NCBI GenBank assembly: GCA_034231615.1 | Contig: CM067302.1 | Coordinates: 14,736,990 to 14,800,989, forward strand | DNA from: Meghimatium bilineatum | Lineage: Eukaryota > Mollusca > Gastropoda > Stylommatophora > Philomycidae | Direction of reading: 5' to 3' | DNA: 64,000 nucleotides | Shown here: positions 32,458 to 43,649 of the stretch, piece by piece | Layout: every line of letters begins with the position of its first letter | Numbering within the stretch: position 1 is the stretch's first letter | Notes under the pieces: model-generated | What the model saw: the letters and a program-made list of their open reading frames with translations, nothing else | The model's database searches: none | What the model was told of the DNA's origin: nothing | Made by a program: the position numbers and the translations under genes

Positions 32458-33195
32458 GTTGGGTGGTTGCTGATCCAGCGGTCCATAGGCTCATGCCCTT
32501 TGACCCACTGCCATTAAATGGCATTATATTGCTGGGAATCCTGTGGATTTTAGGCCCACCCCGGGACAGAGCCAGAGAATAACTATCACACCTCCAGGAA
32601 TGTAGGTTTCAACCTATGCATTGCTCCTAACCACTGTAGCCAAGATAGGGTTCTACTCATTCCCCACCACCAATCTACTACTGGTTATGCCGAACTTCTC
32701 TATTGCTCCAGGCAGGGCCGGCCCTAACAATTGAGGGGCCCAATGCGAAACGGATTGCGCTGGGCCCAGTCTGGGTAGGGAAGAGGATAATAAAATAAAT
32801 TATAATATGAATTTATGCGCCTATGAAGTGCGGGGCCCACTGCGGCCGCATAGGTTTTAATGGCCTAAGACCGGCCCTGGCTCCAGTCATGCAACCACAT
32901 GTTCAAGTCAAAACGAAAAAAAACAGTGTTGTCAAGGTCCTCCTCCCCAGTGATGTACACTACATCTCTGGCTCTCTCCCAACCACAGAGGGTGCATACA
33001 TATATATTCAGGTAAACATGAAACACATTTCAACAACAAAATAAAAACATAATTGTATAGATGACATGCCATGAAGCTTCTTTAAGAAGATAACCTCAAT
33101 ATAACGGCATGTCATCCACTAAGGTTTTCTGTTGCATGGGTGGTTTGTCTAGTGGGCTATTCGTGAGACCCACAGACGCAACCACATGCGTAGTA
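32458..33195 (+). mobile_element. rep-J, second long copy, split by a hAT MITE
   Basis: GGTTGCTGATCCAGCGGTCC through GATAACCTCAATATAACGGC to CAACCACATGCGTAG. It closely matches 12,298-12,923 except for the 167-bp MITE. No clear TSD of its own was identified. Confidence 0.85.
32713..32879. mobile_element. hAT-type MITE, 167 bp
   Basis: Ends are CAGGGCCGG inverted repeats. TSD GCTCCAGG / GCTCCAGT (32,705-32,712; 32,880-32,887; 8 bp, one mismatch). The other rep-J copy lacks the insert (GCTCTAGG at 12,555), which confirms it. Different family from the MITE at 19,302. Confidence 0.92.
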
Positions 33196-33282
33196 TTTCT
33201 AATAAAATCACATGTTCGTTCAGTTGAGTAACCTACAAAACTGGTATATCGTAGATCTGAACAGTGTTCATCCCCTGCGGTC

Positions 33283-33445
33283 GCTCTCGTAGTACTGCAG
33301 ATTGGCGTACTATAGTATATAATCTGTTGTGTTATAGTTTACATCTTGATAGCAATATCTGCGCTTTCGGTATGACACATCCGACTTCAGTATAGCTTTT
33401 GAGGCACGTTGCCAATCTATAGATTGTGACAGCCAACTCCAACCC
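33283..33445 (-). mobile_element. SINE-A fragment, diverged
   Basis: GCAATATCTGCGCTTTCGGT, TGACACATCCGACTTCAGTA and GTGACAGCCAACTCCAACCC mark SINE-A in minus orientation. Both ends are degraded. Confidence 0.7.
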
Positions 33446-33870
33446 AAATTCCAATTCTCACTGCCTCACTCTCACTCCTAAAATGACACTCTCTAATCGA
33501 TTCTCATTGTCTCACTCCCACTCCTAAAATGACACTAATTAAACGATTCTCATTGTCTCACTCCCACTCCTAAAATGACACTCTCTAATTGATTCTCACT
33601 ATCTAACTTTCTTCTACTAGTCTGCTCTCTCTCAGTCTCAGTCCCACACTCTGCCATTCACTCTTACCTTCTCACTCCTACCCTCTCTCACTCACTCCTA
33701 CCCTCTCTCAGTCACTCCTACCCTATCTCACTCACTCCGATCCTCTCTCTCTCTCACTCCTACCTTTTCTCATTCACTCAAATACTCTCTCACTCACTCC
33801 TACCCTCTCTCACTCACTCCTAACCTCTCTCACTCCTACATTATCACACTCGCTTCTACACTCTCTCACT
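33446..33870. repeat. (CTCACTCCTAC)n pyrimidine-rich array
   Basis: Irregular CTCTCTCACTCACTCCTACC units; an early section has a ~44-bp longer unit with AAATGACACT. Confidence 0.9.
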
Positions 33871-33874
33871 GCTG

Positions 33875-34285
33875 CCTAATCAATCGTTAAAGTTTACTCT
33901 CAAACTCTCAGTTTCCTGGCTCTTTATTTGTTAAAAATCATGTTCTCACAGTTTCCACTCACGCGACATATCCGTGAAAAAATTGGTAAACATTACAGGA
34001 TAACATACCAAGAGGGCGTGTATGACTTGGTAAACATCTCGACCGGACGGCGAGATTAATTAATCATATCCTAGATGAATCATTGGAGACATTAATCACA
34101 GAATAATCTCGCAATTGTGACGAAATACGTGCAAATATGGCAGGCTAGACAGATTGTGAGCGAAATGCGATGTATGAACGTTGAACGGTTCTCAAGTTAT
34201 GATAAATGAGAATATTTCTCTGTGGCATGGAATTTGATTCTAGGTATGAGAAATTGTTTTTCTTTGAGAGAAATTAATTTGTATA
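33875..34285. other. No recognisable feature
   Basis: Non-repetitive, no gene supported. Confidence 0.4.
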
Positions 34286-34289
34286 TGTT

Positions 34290-34730
34290 GGATAAGCTAG
34301 AGGAGGAATAGGGAAAAAATAGAAGGTGGATATAAGGAGAGACAATGAAAGAATATAGAATGAGTGAGGATAGAGGGATAGAGAGAAAGATATTTAATTA
34401 GAGAGAGAAGATTAGAGGAGGAATGATAATAGAGAACATCATAGAGAAAAAGGTAATTAGAAAGAGAGAAAATGAGGAATGAGAGTTGCAGAGAGAAAAG
34501 GGTAATTAGAGAGAGAAAATGAGAGGAGGATTGAAAATAGAAACCGGTTGAGTGAAAGAGAAGTAATGCGAGAGAGAGAGAGAGAATGAATGAACGAGAT
34601 TAGAGAGGGACAGAGAGAAAGAGGTATTTAGAGAGAGAAAATGAGAGAAGGAAGCAAAATAGAGAAGGGCAGACAGAAAGAATTATAGAAGATGAGAGGA
34701 GGAATGAGAATATAGAGGGGCAGAGAGAAG
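34290..34730. repeat. GA-rich purine tract
   Basis: Irregular GAGAGAGAAAATGAGAGGAG-type sequence; similar purines resume at 34,865-34,970. Confidence 0.9.
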
Positions 34731-34989
34731 AAGAAGATTGGTGTCTTTGTTACTTCTAATATTTTATGGTAGTGTGTCCTGATATAACCTAACTGGACTT
34801 TGTTGTCTGCTGGTTGAAAGAGGCACGCCTCTCCAAAAAGAAAGGCAAACTCATTAACTACCGAAAAGTGATTAGAAAGAGAAGCTGAGAGGAGGAATGA
34901 GATAGAGAAGGACAAAGAGACGGAAAAGTAATTAGAGAAAGAGGATGAATAAGAATAGGTAGTAGAGAAGTATTTGTTTGACACATGTT

Positions 34990-35196
34990 TCCTTTATACC
35001 CATGGATACCTGCAGGCAAAAGAGCAAGAGGTAGACAAAAAGAAACACTCAGAAGTACAATACTTAGAGAAAGTAAAACCAATATTCATACTATTCAAGA
35101 ACTGCACAGAATAGCTTTGAACAGACAGAATTGGAGAGATCTGATCTCTGCCCTATGCGCTAACTTCAGCGCAAAAGGAAAATGAATGAATGAATG
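34990..35196 (+). mobile_element. LINE-E 3' end
   Basis: WIPAGKRARGRQKETLRSTI, ESKTNIHTIQELHRIALNRQ, NWRDLISALCANFSAKGK*, then (GAAT)n. Nearly identical to the copy at 20,270-20,474, so probably a recent insertion, 5'-truncated. Confidence 0.85.
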
Positions 35197-35199
35197 TTT

Positions 35200-35595
35200 C
35201 CTTTAATAGTTCTTTTTTTTTTCATTGGAAGTGTTGTTAGAATCTCTATGTTTGTTTTCTTCTCTTTTCATGAAGTTCTACCTATTCTACTGTATACACA
35301 CACCTCAAAGGCCCCAATTCTGGTTCTAGTTATTTGTTTATTGTCCATGTTTCTCAGTCAAATTTTAATATGGAATACATGTAATGAATAGGTAATTAGA
35401 AATAGAACAAGAAAGGAGGATATTTACTGTGATCGTTGTGCTGTTACAAAAGAAATTCCGTGGTAAAGCAATTTGAGACCGAATGCATTATTAAAAAAAC
35501 ACCAATAGTTATAAGTATACAAGTATTATCAACTGAAAACTATTAAAACTAAAAGTAATAAAATGCTGATAGTAAGTAATGAAAAGCAAAAAGTA
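35200..35595. other. No recognisable feature
   Basis: AT-rich. Confidence 0.4.
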
Positions 35596-35599
35596 GGAT

Positions 35600-36000
35600 G
35601 TATCAAACTTAAGTAATAAAAAGTTAACAGTAAGTAATTAAAAGCAAGTAATTAAAAGCAAAAAGTAGGTAATTAAAATCAAAAAGTAAGTAATTAAAAT
35701 AAAAAAGTAAGTAATTAAAATAAAAAAGTAAGTAATTAAAAGGATACAGTAAGTACTGAACAGCTAAGCATAAGTAATGAAAAGCTAAAAGTAAGTAATT
35801 AAAAGCTAAAAGTAAGTAATTAAAAGGAAACAGTAAGTACTGTTCAGTACTTAGCTGTTCAGCTAAGCGTAAGTAATGAAAAGCTAAAAGTAGGTAATGA
35901 AAAGCAAAGTAAGTAATTAAAAGCAAAAAGTAAGTAATTAAAAGCAAAAAGTAAGTAATGAAAAGCAAAAAGTAGGTAATGAAAAGGAAAACAGTAATGA
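35600..36000. repeat. ~20-bp diverged array
   Basis: AAGTAAGTAATTAAAAGCAA-type units with some single-base length changes. Confidence 0.9.
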
Positions 36001-36004
36001 AAAG

Positions 36005-36740
36005 TAAAATGTAATAAAGACTAACATTGACAAATAAAATGATAAAATTAATAAAACAAGATATCAGTAACAAACAAACTAAAAGTTTCAGAATTGCATA
36101 GAATCAACAATAATTTCACGCAATCTCTGTAATATTCTGATAGGTTTTTTTTCTCTGTTGACTTTTTCCTTGCATGCAATTTAAATTAAGGAAAAGCGAT
36201 ATCCCAATGAAATCACTCAAAAACGCAACTTCATCTCAGAGTGTACCCAAGGTCAGGCAGTGTGTACCATCAGAACACTTGTGGGAAGAAGTGTTCTTAA
36301 CATAGGCGTGTCGTTGAGAAGGTCAGACAGTATTTTAACATCGGAATCAGAACCTGCAAGACATAGATACGGCAAGACCATCTTCAAATGTTCAGAAGCT
36401 GGAGTGCCGATAGATAAGAGGTTTAGGTTTGAGAACCGACAATCTCAAGAGGGTGTAACTATGGTAAGTGGGAATTGAGAAACAAGGCGCCAGTCTCTCC
36501 GCGGATTTTCATTTATGGCGGGGGATAGTATGATTACTTTCGGTGATGGAAGATAACTAAAACACTGAAAAGGGGACAAAAATTAAGAGAAGTTTCAGGG
36601 AGATCTAGACAGACTGGTAGAGAGAAAAAAAAGGAAGAATCTTAGATCAAATGAAATTTATGTTGTTCAAAGTGTACATTTTGGTATGATTTTTTCAGGT
36701 GTACATTAAAGATGTTAGTTCAAGGAGTACATTGATTTCT
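36005..36740. other. No supported gene
   Basis: A 72-codon plus-strand frame at 36,260-36,478 has no recognised family. The last ~80 bp already contain diverged array units (GTGTACATT). Confidence 0.4.
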
Positions 36741-36744
36741 TCGT

Positions 36745-38310
36745 TAAATGTGTACATTTGGTATGTTCAATAGATGTGTACATTTGATATGTTCAATAGA
36801 TGTGTACATTTGATATGTTCAATAGATGTGTACATTTGGTATGTTCAATAGATGTGTACATTTGATATGTTCAATAAATGTGTACATTTGATATGTTCAA
36901 TAAATGTGTACGTTTGATATGTTCAATAAATGTGTACATTTGCTATGTTCAATAGATGTGTACATTTGATATGTTCAATAGATGTGTACATTTGCTATGT
37001 TCAATAGATGTGTACATTTGCTATGTTCAATAGATGTGTACATTTGCTATGTTCAATATATGTGTACATTTGGTATGTTCAATAGATGTGTACATTTGGT
37101 ATGTTCAATAAATGTGTACATTTGATATGTTCAATAAATGTGTACATTTGGTATGTTCAATAGATGTGTACATTTGATATGTTCAATAGATGTGTACATT
37201 TGGTATGTTCAATAGATGTGTACATTTGGTATGTTCAATAGATGTGTACATTTGGTATGTTCAATGATGTGTACATTTGGTTTGTTCAATAAATGTGTAC
37301 ATTTGATATGTTCAATAGATGTGTACATTTGATATGTTCAATAGATGTGTACATTTGATATGTTCAATAGATGTGTACATTTGATATGTTCAATAAATCT
37401 GTACATTTGATATGTTCAATAGATGTGTACATTTGTTATGTTCAATAGATGTGTACATTTGATATGTTCAATAGATGTGTACATTTGATATGTTCAATAA
37501 ATCTGTACATTTGATATGTTCAATAGATGTGTACATTTGCTATGTTCAATAGATGTGTACATTTGGTATGTTCAATAGATGTGTACATTTGATATGTTCA
37601 ATAAATGTGTACATTTGATATGTTCAATAAATGTGTACATTTGATATGTTCAATAAATGTGCACATTTGATATGTTCAATAGATGTGTACATTTGATATG
37701 TTCAATAGATGTGTACATTTGCTATGTTCAATAGATGTGTACATTTGCTATGTTCAATAGATGTGTACATTTGGTATGTTCAATAAATGTGTACATTTGA
37801 TATGTTCAATAAATGTGTACATTTGGTATGTTCAATAAAGGTGTACATTTGATATGTTCAATAAATGTGTACATTTGATATGTTCAATAGATGTGTACAT
37901 TTGCTATGTTCAATAAATGTGTACATTTGGTATGTTCAATAAAGGTGTACATTTGATATGTTCAATAAAGGTGTACATTTGATATGTTCAATAAATGTGT
38001 ACATTTGATATGTTCAATAGATGTGTACATTTGCTATGTTCAATAAATGTGTACATTTGGTATGTTCAATAAAGGTGTACATTTGATATGTTCAATAAAG
38101 GTGTACATTTGATATGTTCAATAAATGTGTACATTTGATATGTTCAATAAATGTGTACAGTTTGTATGTTCAATAAAGGTGTACATTTAATATTTTCAAT
38201 AAAGTTGTACATTTGATATTTTCAATAAATGTGTACATTTGGTATGTTCAATAGATGTGTACATTTGGTATGTTCAATAGATCTCTACATTTGATATGTT
38301 CAATAAAGGT
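36745..38310. repeat. 26-bp minisatellite, ~60 units
   Basis: Unit TTTGATATGTTCAATAGATG plus TGTACA with variants at a few sites (GATATG, GGTATG, GCTATG; AGATG, AAATG, AAAGG). Variant types cluster, and a block near 37,900-38,110 is duplicated. It abuts an RNase H LINE. Confidence 0.97.
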
Positions 38311-38317
38311 CCCGGTC

Positions 38318-38815
38318 AGGTGTTGATTGTGTGATCTTCGGGACTTTGCAAAATATTTACTTTTCCTTCCCTCACCTCTAGATACTCCCATTTCTGACAT
38401 TCTCTATATGTGTACGTTCTCAGCCTCATCATCTGCATCTTGAAATGAATTTATTACTGCCTTTATTAAGTCTGATTGATCTCCTTTCAGCAATGTGTCG
38501 TCTATCGCTGCATTGCTTGCCAATAAGTCGGCTCTCTCGTTTCCTCTGACCCCAGCATGACCAGGACAGTGTATCCATGTAATGCTCTAGACAACTGAGT
38601 TGTTCAATAAGTCCCACCATTCATTTCTTAGCATGAACTTTTCTATCTTGCGCAGCATGCTTTGAGAGTACGTGAGTATTACCGAGAGTTTTGATGTATC
38701 AGTTATCAACCAATTAAGTGATGCTGTAACTCCCTCTATCTCCATCCTCATACTCGAAAATTCAGAATATTGTTGACAGCATGATCTTGCGATCCGCTAT
38801 TTCACTGCATACAAA
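38318..38815 (-). mobile_element. RNase H-type LINE, RNase H domain
   Basis: Minus strand: CSEIADRKIMLSTIF, FSSMRMEIEGVTASLNWLIT, TSKLSVILTYSQSMLRKIEK, SITWIHCPGHAGVRGNERAD and LLASNAAIDDTLLKGDQSDL. These carry the catalytic layout of a LINE RNase H (Glu in RMEIEG, a Ser or Asp near YSQSML, and Asp in NERAD). It is the best-preserved RNase H in the window. A stop and one shift are present. Arrays lie on both sides (26-bp downstream, 27-bp upstream in its own orientation). Confidence 0.85.
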
Positions 38816-39148
38816 CATCGTCATGGTTGTATTGTTGACAAATCTCGTCATGGTTGTATTGTTGACAAATCTCGTCATGGTTGTATTGTTGACAAATCTC
38901 GTCATGGTTGTATTGTTGACAAACCTCGTCATGGTTGTATTGTTGACAAATCTCGTCATGGTTGTATTGTTGACAAATCTCGTCATGGTTGTATTGTTGA
39001 CAAATCTCGTCATGGTTGTATTGTTCACAAATCTCGTCATGGTTGTATTGTTGACAAACCTCGTCATGGTTGTATTGTTGACAAATCTCGTCATGGTTGT
39101 ATTATTGACAAATCTCGTCATGGTTGTATTGTTGACAAATCTCGTCAT
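38811..39148. repeat. 27-bp minisatellite, ~12 units
   Basis: Unit CTCGTCATGGTTGTATTGTT plus GACAAAT; in minus frame, MTRFVNNTT. It runs straight into the RNase H LINE reading frame (MTMFVCSEIADRK), which is consistent with seeding inside the LINE. Confidence 0.97.
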
Positions 39149-39185
39149 GCGTTTGTCGATTATCTCCTTCCTCATTAAACTCTTT

Positions 39186-39437
39186 AGTTCAAACGCAACG
39201 TAGGCTTGTCAGAACAACATGGTAACTGTTATCTTTAGTTCAAACGCAACGTCGGCTTGTCGGAACAACATGGTAACTGTTATCTTTAGTTCAAGCATAA
39301 CGTCGGCCTGTCGGAACAACATGGTAACTGTTATCTTTAGTTCAAGCATAACGTCGGCCTGTCGGAACAACATGGTAACTGTTATCTTTAGTTCAAGCAT
39401 AACGTCGGCCTGTCGGAACAACATGGTAACTGTTATC
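39186..39437. repeat. 51-bp minisatellite, 5 units, seeded in rep-J relative
   Basis: Unit GGAACAACATGGTAACTGTT, then ATCTTTAGTTCAAGCATAAC and GTCGGCCTGTC. The same sequence occurs once at 14,890-14,935 (-) and 48,162-48,205, where it continues to GGTTACGACTACGGG, as it does after this array. Confidence 0.95.
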
Positions 39438-39479
39438 CAAGGTTACGACTACGGGCAGCTATTTACTTACTCGAAATCT

Positions 39480-39605
39480 CCTGCCAAAAATTTCCAATGC
39501 GATTTAATGTATATAAATAGTGATCAATGAAAAACACGACAATAAACAGAAGCGTAAAAATGAAGGCTTGTTTACTTTCTGCACAGATGTTTTATATAGA
39601 CGGTC
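39480..39605 (+). mobile_element. SINE-L head fragment
   Basis: TATATAAATAGTGATCAATG, AGCGTAAAAATGAAGGCTTG: close to the L copy at 17,365. Confidence 0.55.
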
Positions 39606-39930
39606 ATTCTGTCATATATTGGATATGTCTGTGGCCCTCAAATGTAAAAAAATTTATCTGAATGGTTTCCCTCCAAGTCTATATGATTCCAGAGGTGGGG
39701 AATATGGCCCACTTGGAGAACTGCATTAGATGGCAAAAGCTGTTAGCAAATGATAAAGTTGGGGAATTGAACACTGCATCTTATGGTTGAGATATAGATG
39801 TTGTTTGGAAAATTGAGATTCATAGGATACCCTCAAAAAGAAGCTTAACAACATAACCAAACAGTCGCTGGACTGAAACCATCAGAGAAACTGAAGCATT
39901 TAGAAAACTGAGGAGTAACTTTAGGGTATG
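39606..39930. other. No recognisable feature
   Basis: No gene or repeat signature. Confidence 0.4.
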
Positions 39931-39931
39931 A

Positions 39932-40350
39932 AAGGTAGTAGATACAGGTATGTAAGTTAGTAGGTACAGATATGTAAGGTAGTAGGTGCAGATAGGTAAG
40001 GTAGTAGGTACAGGTAGGTAAGGTAGTAGGTACAGGTATGTAAGGTAGTAGGTACGGGTAGGTAAGGTAGTAGGTACGGGTAGGTAAGGTAGTAGGTACA
40101 GATAAGTAAGGTAGTAGATACAGGTAGGTAAGGTAGTAGGTACAGATAGGTAAGGTAGTAGGTACAGATAGGTAAGGTAGTAGGTACAGATAGGAGGTAC
40201 AAATAGGTAAGGTAGTAGGTACAGATAGGTGAGGAGAGTAGTCGAAGAGGAGACCAAATCAAAATGAAACTTCGTGTTCACAATTGAAAACTCGTGTGCA
40301 CAATTCAAACCTCGTGTGCACGATTGAGACCTCGTGTCTAGAATTGAAGA
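39932..40350. repeat. 22-bp array (to 40,232) and ~21-bp array (40,262-40,350)
   Basis: First unit AGGTAAGGTAGTAGGTACAG, ~13 copies. After a ~30-bp spacer there are four diverged copies of CTCGTGTGCACAATTGAAAC. Confidence 0.93.
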
Positions 40351-40588
40351 AACGAGTGCTACACATAAACCGCTGTGGGGCGACATTTAGTCTTATGTTT
40401 GGTTTATTAAATAAAATGTAGGAATTATAGTGAGGAACCCTGCTTTCAACCGCAGGCGTTAATCCAAATCTGTTATGTATGCCAGCTTTATTCATCAAAT
40501 AATATTAGAGGCTGTGGTTCAGGTTATTCTGTCACCATGGCATCCGGAGGCATCATTGTCGAACATCAACGTTTGTGCTTATATGGGA

Positions 40589-40866
40589 TTCTTCCTCTTT
40601 TTCTTCGTTCGCTCAAATTCCTACACATTATCAGGACATAGTCCAGAGAACGAAATGCATTGTGTAATGGTTTACAGCTGTGCTGTAATATCTGCGCCTT
40701 TCGGCTTGGCACATCGAACTTCAGTATGGTGTCTGGTCACCTTGACCCTTTATGGGATATGACAGCCAACTACACCCCAAAACATCCTTACTTTCCGCTT
40801 ACGACATGTGTGGAAGGTAAACAGTGTTGCTATTCCTGCTCCCATATCGTGTCCCGGCAACACAAC
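40589..40866 (-). mobile_element. SINE-A, diverged, near full length
   Basis: TTCTTCGTTCGCTCAAATTC to CCCGGCAACACAA. All SINE-A blocks are recognisable. No TSD is evident. Confidence 0.82.
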
Positions 40867-40967
40867 CCATTTTTATTTGGATCGCTATGGACATCCCAAA
40901 TACAAAATACAATTTCTACATTGAAACTATTTCCTACACTACATTCTTCATTCATTACTTTCTCTCG

Positions 40968-41330
40968 TTCATGACTTTCTCTCATTCATGACTTTCTCTC
41001 ATTCATGACTTTCTCTCATTCATGACTTTCTCTCATTCATGACTTTCATTCATTACTTTCTCTCATTCACTATGTTCTCTCACTCCCTATTTTCTCTTCT
41101 TCTTCAGCTTTCGTTCTCAAACTCCCGCTGGTTCTCGCTTGTAGCGCGACAATTATCCTACTGTATTTCCAGCAGAATATAGTCCAGGGAATGGAAATGC
41201 CTTGTGCCGATGTTTTATTTGCGCCAATAGCCCGACACATCCGTTTGTGGCGGTAATTTTCTCTCTCATTCATTAATTTCTCTCATTCACTATTTTCATT
41301 CACACCTTTCTCTCACTCACTACATTCATA
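40968..41330. repeat. 17-bp array split by SINE-B
   Basis: TTTCTCTCATTCATGAC units at 40,968-41,097 and diverged units at 41,256-41,330. Confidence 0.9.
41098..41255 (-). mobile_element. SINE-B inserted in an array
   Basis: TSD ATTTTCTCT (41,089-41,097; 41,256-41,264). 158 bp, the same length as the copy at 17,898 but more diverged. Confidence 0.88.
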
Positions 41331-41334
41331 AAAC

Positions 41335-41920
41335 GATTAGTTACTTCCCTTGCATTAAAATAAATATTATCTCCCTTGCTATATTATGGTGACTTATCTC
41401 AAATCTTTCACGCCAATTGAGAGCAACCCATCACAGATTTGGTACCAGGCAATAAGATGTAATTGATTCTCCGTATCCTGGTCTGAGATACGTTACATAG
41501 CACCTGACATCTTGACATCCTTAAATAAGATCTCACATTCCATGTATACTGGGCGTTATTTTACTCTGGGCTGTGTTCAGTACAAATAGACAGGGGCAGA
41601 TGTTTGCCCTAGGGATCTATGTTGGATTAGGGAATGATGGTTCACGTTACCAGGTGTACCCTTAGGGAATTGTTGGCGCATGTTTGAGTAATGTGTAGTG
41701 GAGAGGAGTTTTGTAAGTATGAGAATAGTCGGGAGGGAAACATTTTTGAGGATGGAATCGGTAGTTGGAGGATGACATCGGCCGGTAGAAGATGAAAGAA
41801 TTGAATCGGTAGTTAGAAGATAAAATCTTCCGCATTGTGATCTTGTAAATATTGGATCAGTAAATGGAGGATGAAATCTGGGGTAGATGGAAATTATGTA
41901 ATGATTGGATAAGTAATTAT
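41335..41920. other. No recognisable feature
   Basis: Some loosely repeated GATGAAATC / GGTAGTTGGAGGATG phrases at 41,750-41,880. Confidence 0.4.
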
Positions 41921-41923
41921 ATC

Positions 41924-42000
41924 TATCTATCTATACGCTGTGACTCTTGTTTGCCTTGCGGCGTCAGGGGTGGAAGTGTTCTCTGGAGATGACCAATCGT
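41924..42000 (-). mobile_element. LINE-F 3' terminus
   Basis: TATCTATCTATCTATACGCT then TCAGGGGTGGAAGTGTTCTC is the complement of the LINE-F end with its GATA tail. Confidence 0.7.
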
Positions 42001-42004
42001 GTGC

Positions 42005-42515
42005 GCTCCTGCCTCTGGCTTTATAACATTTATGTCAGTGAGGAATCCAAATTCGGATTTCCTCATAATACTCTGTTCCTTTCCACACAGCGGCAGATCA
42101 CTTGCTGTGTGTACCGCTCATAGCATACACCATTATAGACCCACGCGATAATTCCAGCAACCTTCGAAAAAAATTCATTTTATAAACAGTGTGATTCAAA
42201 CCCGCAACGTCTTGAACATACAGCAAACCGAAATAAAAAAAATTTCCCCTCTAAAATTACGAAACAAAATGAGAAAAGAAATCCTATTTGTGTAAATAAC
42301 TATCAAATGACATATTCTCTCCAGAATGTTATCTTCCTCGTGAATACTCTCTGAGCGTATCTCTGTCCCGGGCAAGCAAAATGAGAAAGGAAAGTTTATA
42401 TGTGTAAATATATATAATTGTTGTCGCAACCACGTAGTTATTTATTTTATATCTTATATATTTATATGCAGATTGTTTGTAATGTCTCACTAGACTTTGT
42501 AATTAGAATAAATTT
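42005..42515. other. No recognisable feature
   Basis: AT-rich; no supported gene. Confidence 0.4.
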
Positions 42516-42519
42516 TAAA

Positions 42520-42747
42520 AACGACGTCGCCTTACGCTGACTACCATCAGACGACATACCACAACAAGCTATGCTACACAGATACAGTGAAGGCATACCT
42601 AGAAGCCGACCTCGAAAACAATGGATCACCGAAAAATAGAGGCGACAAATTTCACAATATACTCAGCACACACGAGGGGCCATCTCCAGAAAACTCTTTT
42701 ATCCCTGACGTTGTACGGCAATAACGGATTTAGCGAATAGATAGATA
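42520..42747 (+). mobile_element. LINE-F 3' end
   Basis: CACAACAAGCTATGCTACAC, GAAGCCGACCTCGAAAACAA, GGAGGCGACAA-like block, then AGATAGATA. It matches 55,860-56,130. The mariner element is inserted in its GATA tail. Confidence 0.78.
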
Positions 42748-43643
42748 CGAGGCGTGTTCAAATGAAAACGGGACTTGTTACACCACGCGTGATAGAGCGC
42801 ACTGATATTGATGACATTTTGCACTAGTAATGAGTATCCAATAATTTACATACGGTCACGTGTTCATCTTCCCAGCATGCACATGTGCTGCAGAAGACTG
42901 TTAACAATATGGCGGGTGTGATTCCGAACCCGTCCAAAGTGAATCAGCGTGCTGTGATCCAGTTTCTTTCATTTGAAGGATGTCAAGCAGTAGACATTCA
43001 TCGGAGAATGAAGGCAGCATATGGTGACAAATGTTTGTCGAGGACCAGAGTGATGGAGTGGGTGCGTATGTTTAAAGACGGACGTGAGTTAACGGCAGAT
43101 CTTGCACGGCCAGGTCAGGCGCATATTGTTGCAACAGAAGAAGCCATAGCCGTGCTTGATAAAGCAGTACTGACTGACCGTCGTCGGTGCATTCGTTCGC
43201 TTGCAGAAGAATTCAGTGATTCTTCTCCTCGACAACGCTCGTCCGCACGTCGCAAAAATTGTGCAGGAAACATTGGCAAAGAAGAATTGGGAAGTTCTTC
43301 ATCACCCAGCCTATAGTCCCGATTTATCCCCGTGTGATTTCCATTTGTTCGGACCGTTGAAGAAAGCACTAAAGGGACAGCGATTCAACAGCGACGCAGA
43401 CGTGAAGACAGCGGTGACCACATGGTTCAGAGAACAGCCACGCAACTTTTTCTCGGACGGCATTCGACGTCTACCTAAACAGTGGGATGCTTGCCTAAAT
43501 GCATACGGAGATTTTTTCTGATGAACCCAGATGCATTCTTATTCACAAGTGGTTGCTTTGTTCAATTCCGTTGAAAATATTAAATTGCGTATGATACTTT
43601 TTAAATAAATCCACAAGTCCCGTTTTCATTTGAACACGCCTCG
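42748..43643 (+). mobile_element. Mariner-family transposon, internally deleted (896 bp)
   Basis: Perfect 31-bp terminal inverted repeats (42,748-42,778; 43,613-43,643; start CGAGGCGTGTTCAAATG) flanked by TA on both sides, the mariner target. A complete mariner is about 1.3 kb, so roughly 400 bp are missing from the middle. Identical ends suggest modest age and possible trans-mobilisation. Confidence 0.96.
42885..43521 (+). pseudogene. Mariner transposase, deletion derivative
   Basis: A possible start is the Met at 42,909 (MAGVIPNPSK). The N-terminal helix-turn-helix is present: AVIQFLSFEGCQAVDIHRRM, YGDKCLSRTRVMEWVRMFKD, GRELTADLARPGQ. The C-terminal half of the catalytic domain follows in another frame from ~43,217: VILLLDNARPHVAKIVQ (second catalytic Asp), HHPAYSPDLSPCDFHLFGPL (third Asp region) and LPKQWDACLNAYGDFF at the end. 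The stretch with the first catalytic Asp is absent, and the join at GAATTCAGTGATT shifts frame. Only ~200 of the usual ~345 residues remain, so it cannot be active. Confidence 0.93.
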
Positions 43644-43649
43644 TAGATG

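Noticed and set aside
36260-36478. A 72-codon frame as a small gene
   Set aside because: No recognisable domain, no sign of conservation, no neighbour; length is within chance for this composition.
36745-39148. CRISPR-like regular repeats of 26-27 bp
   Set aside because: The units are head to tail with no unique spacers, in a eukaryotic transposon setting.
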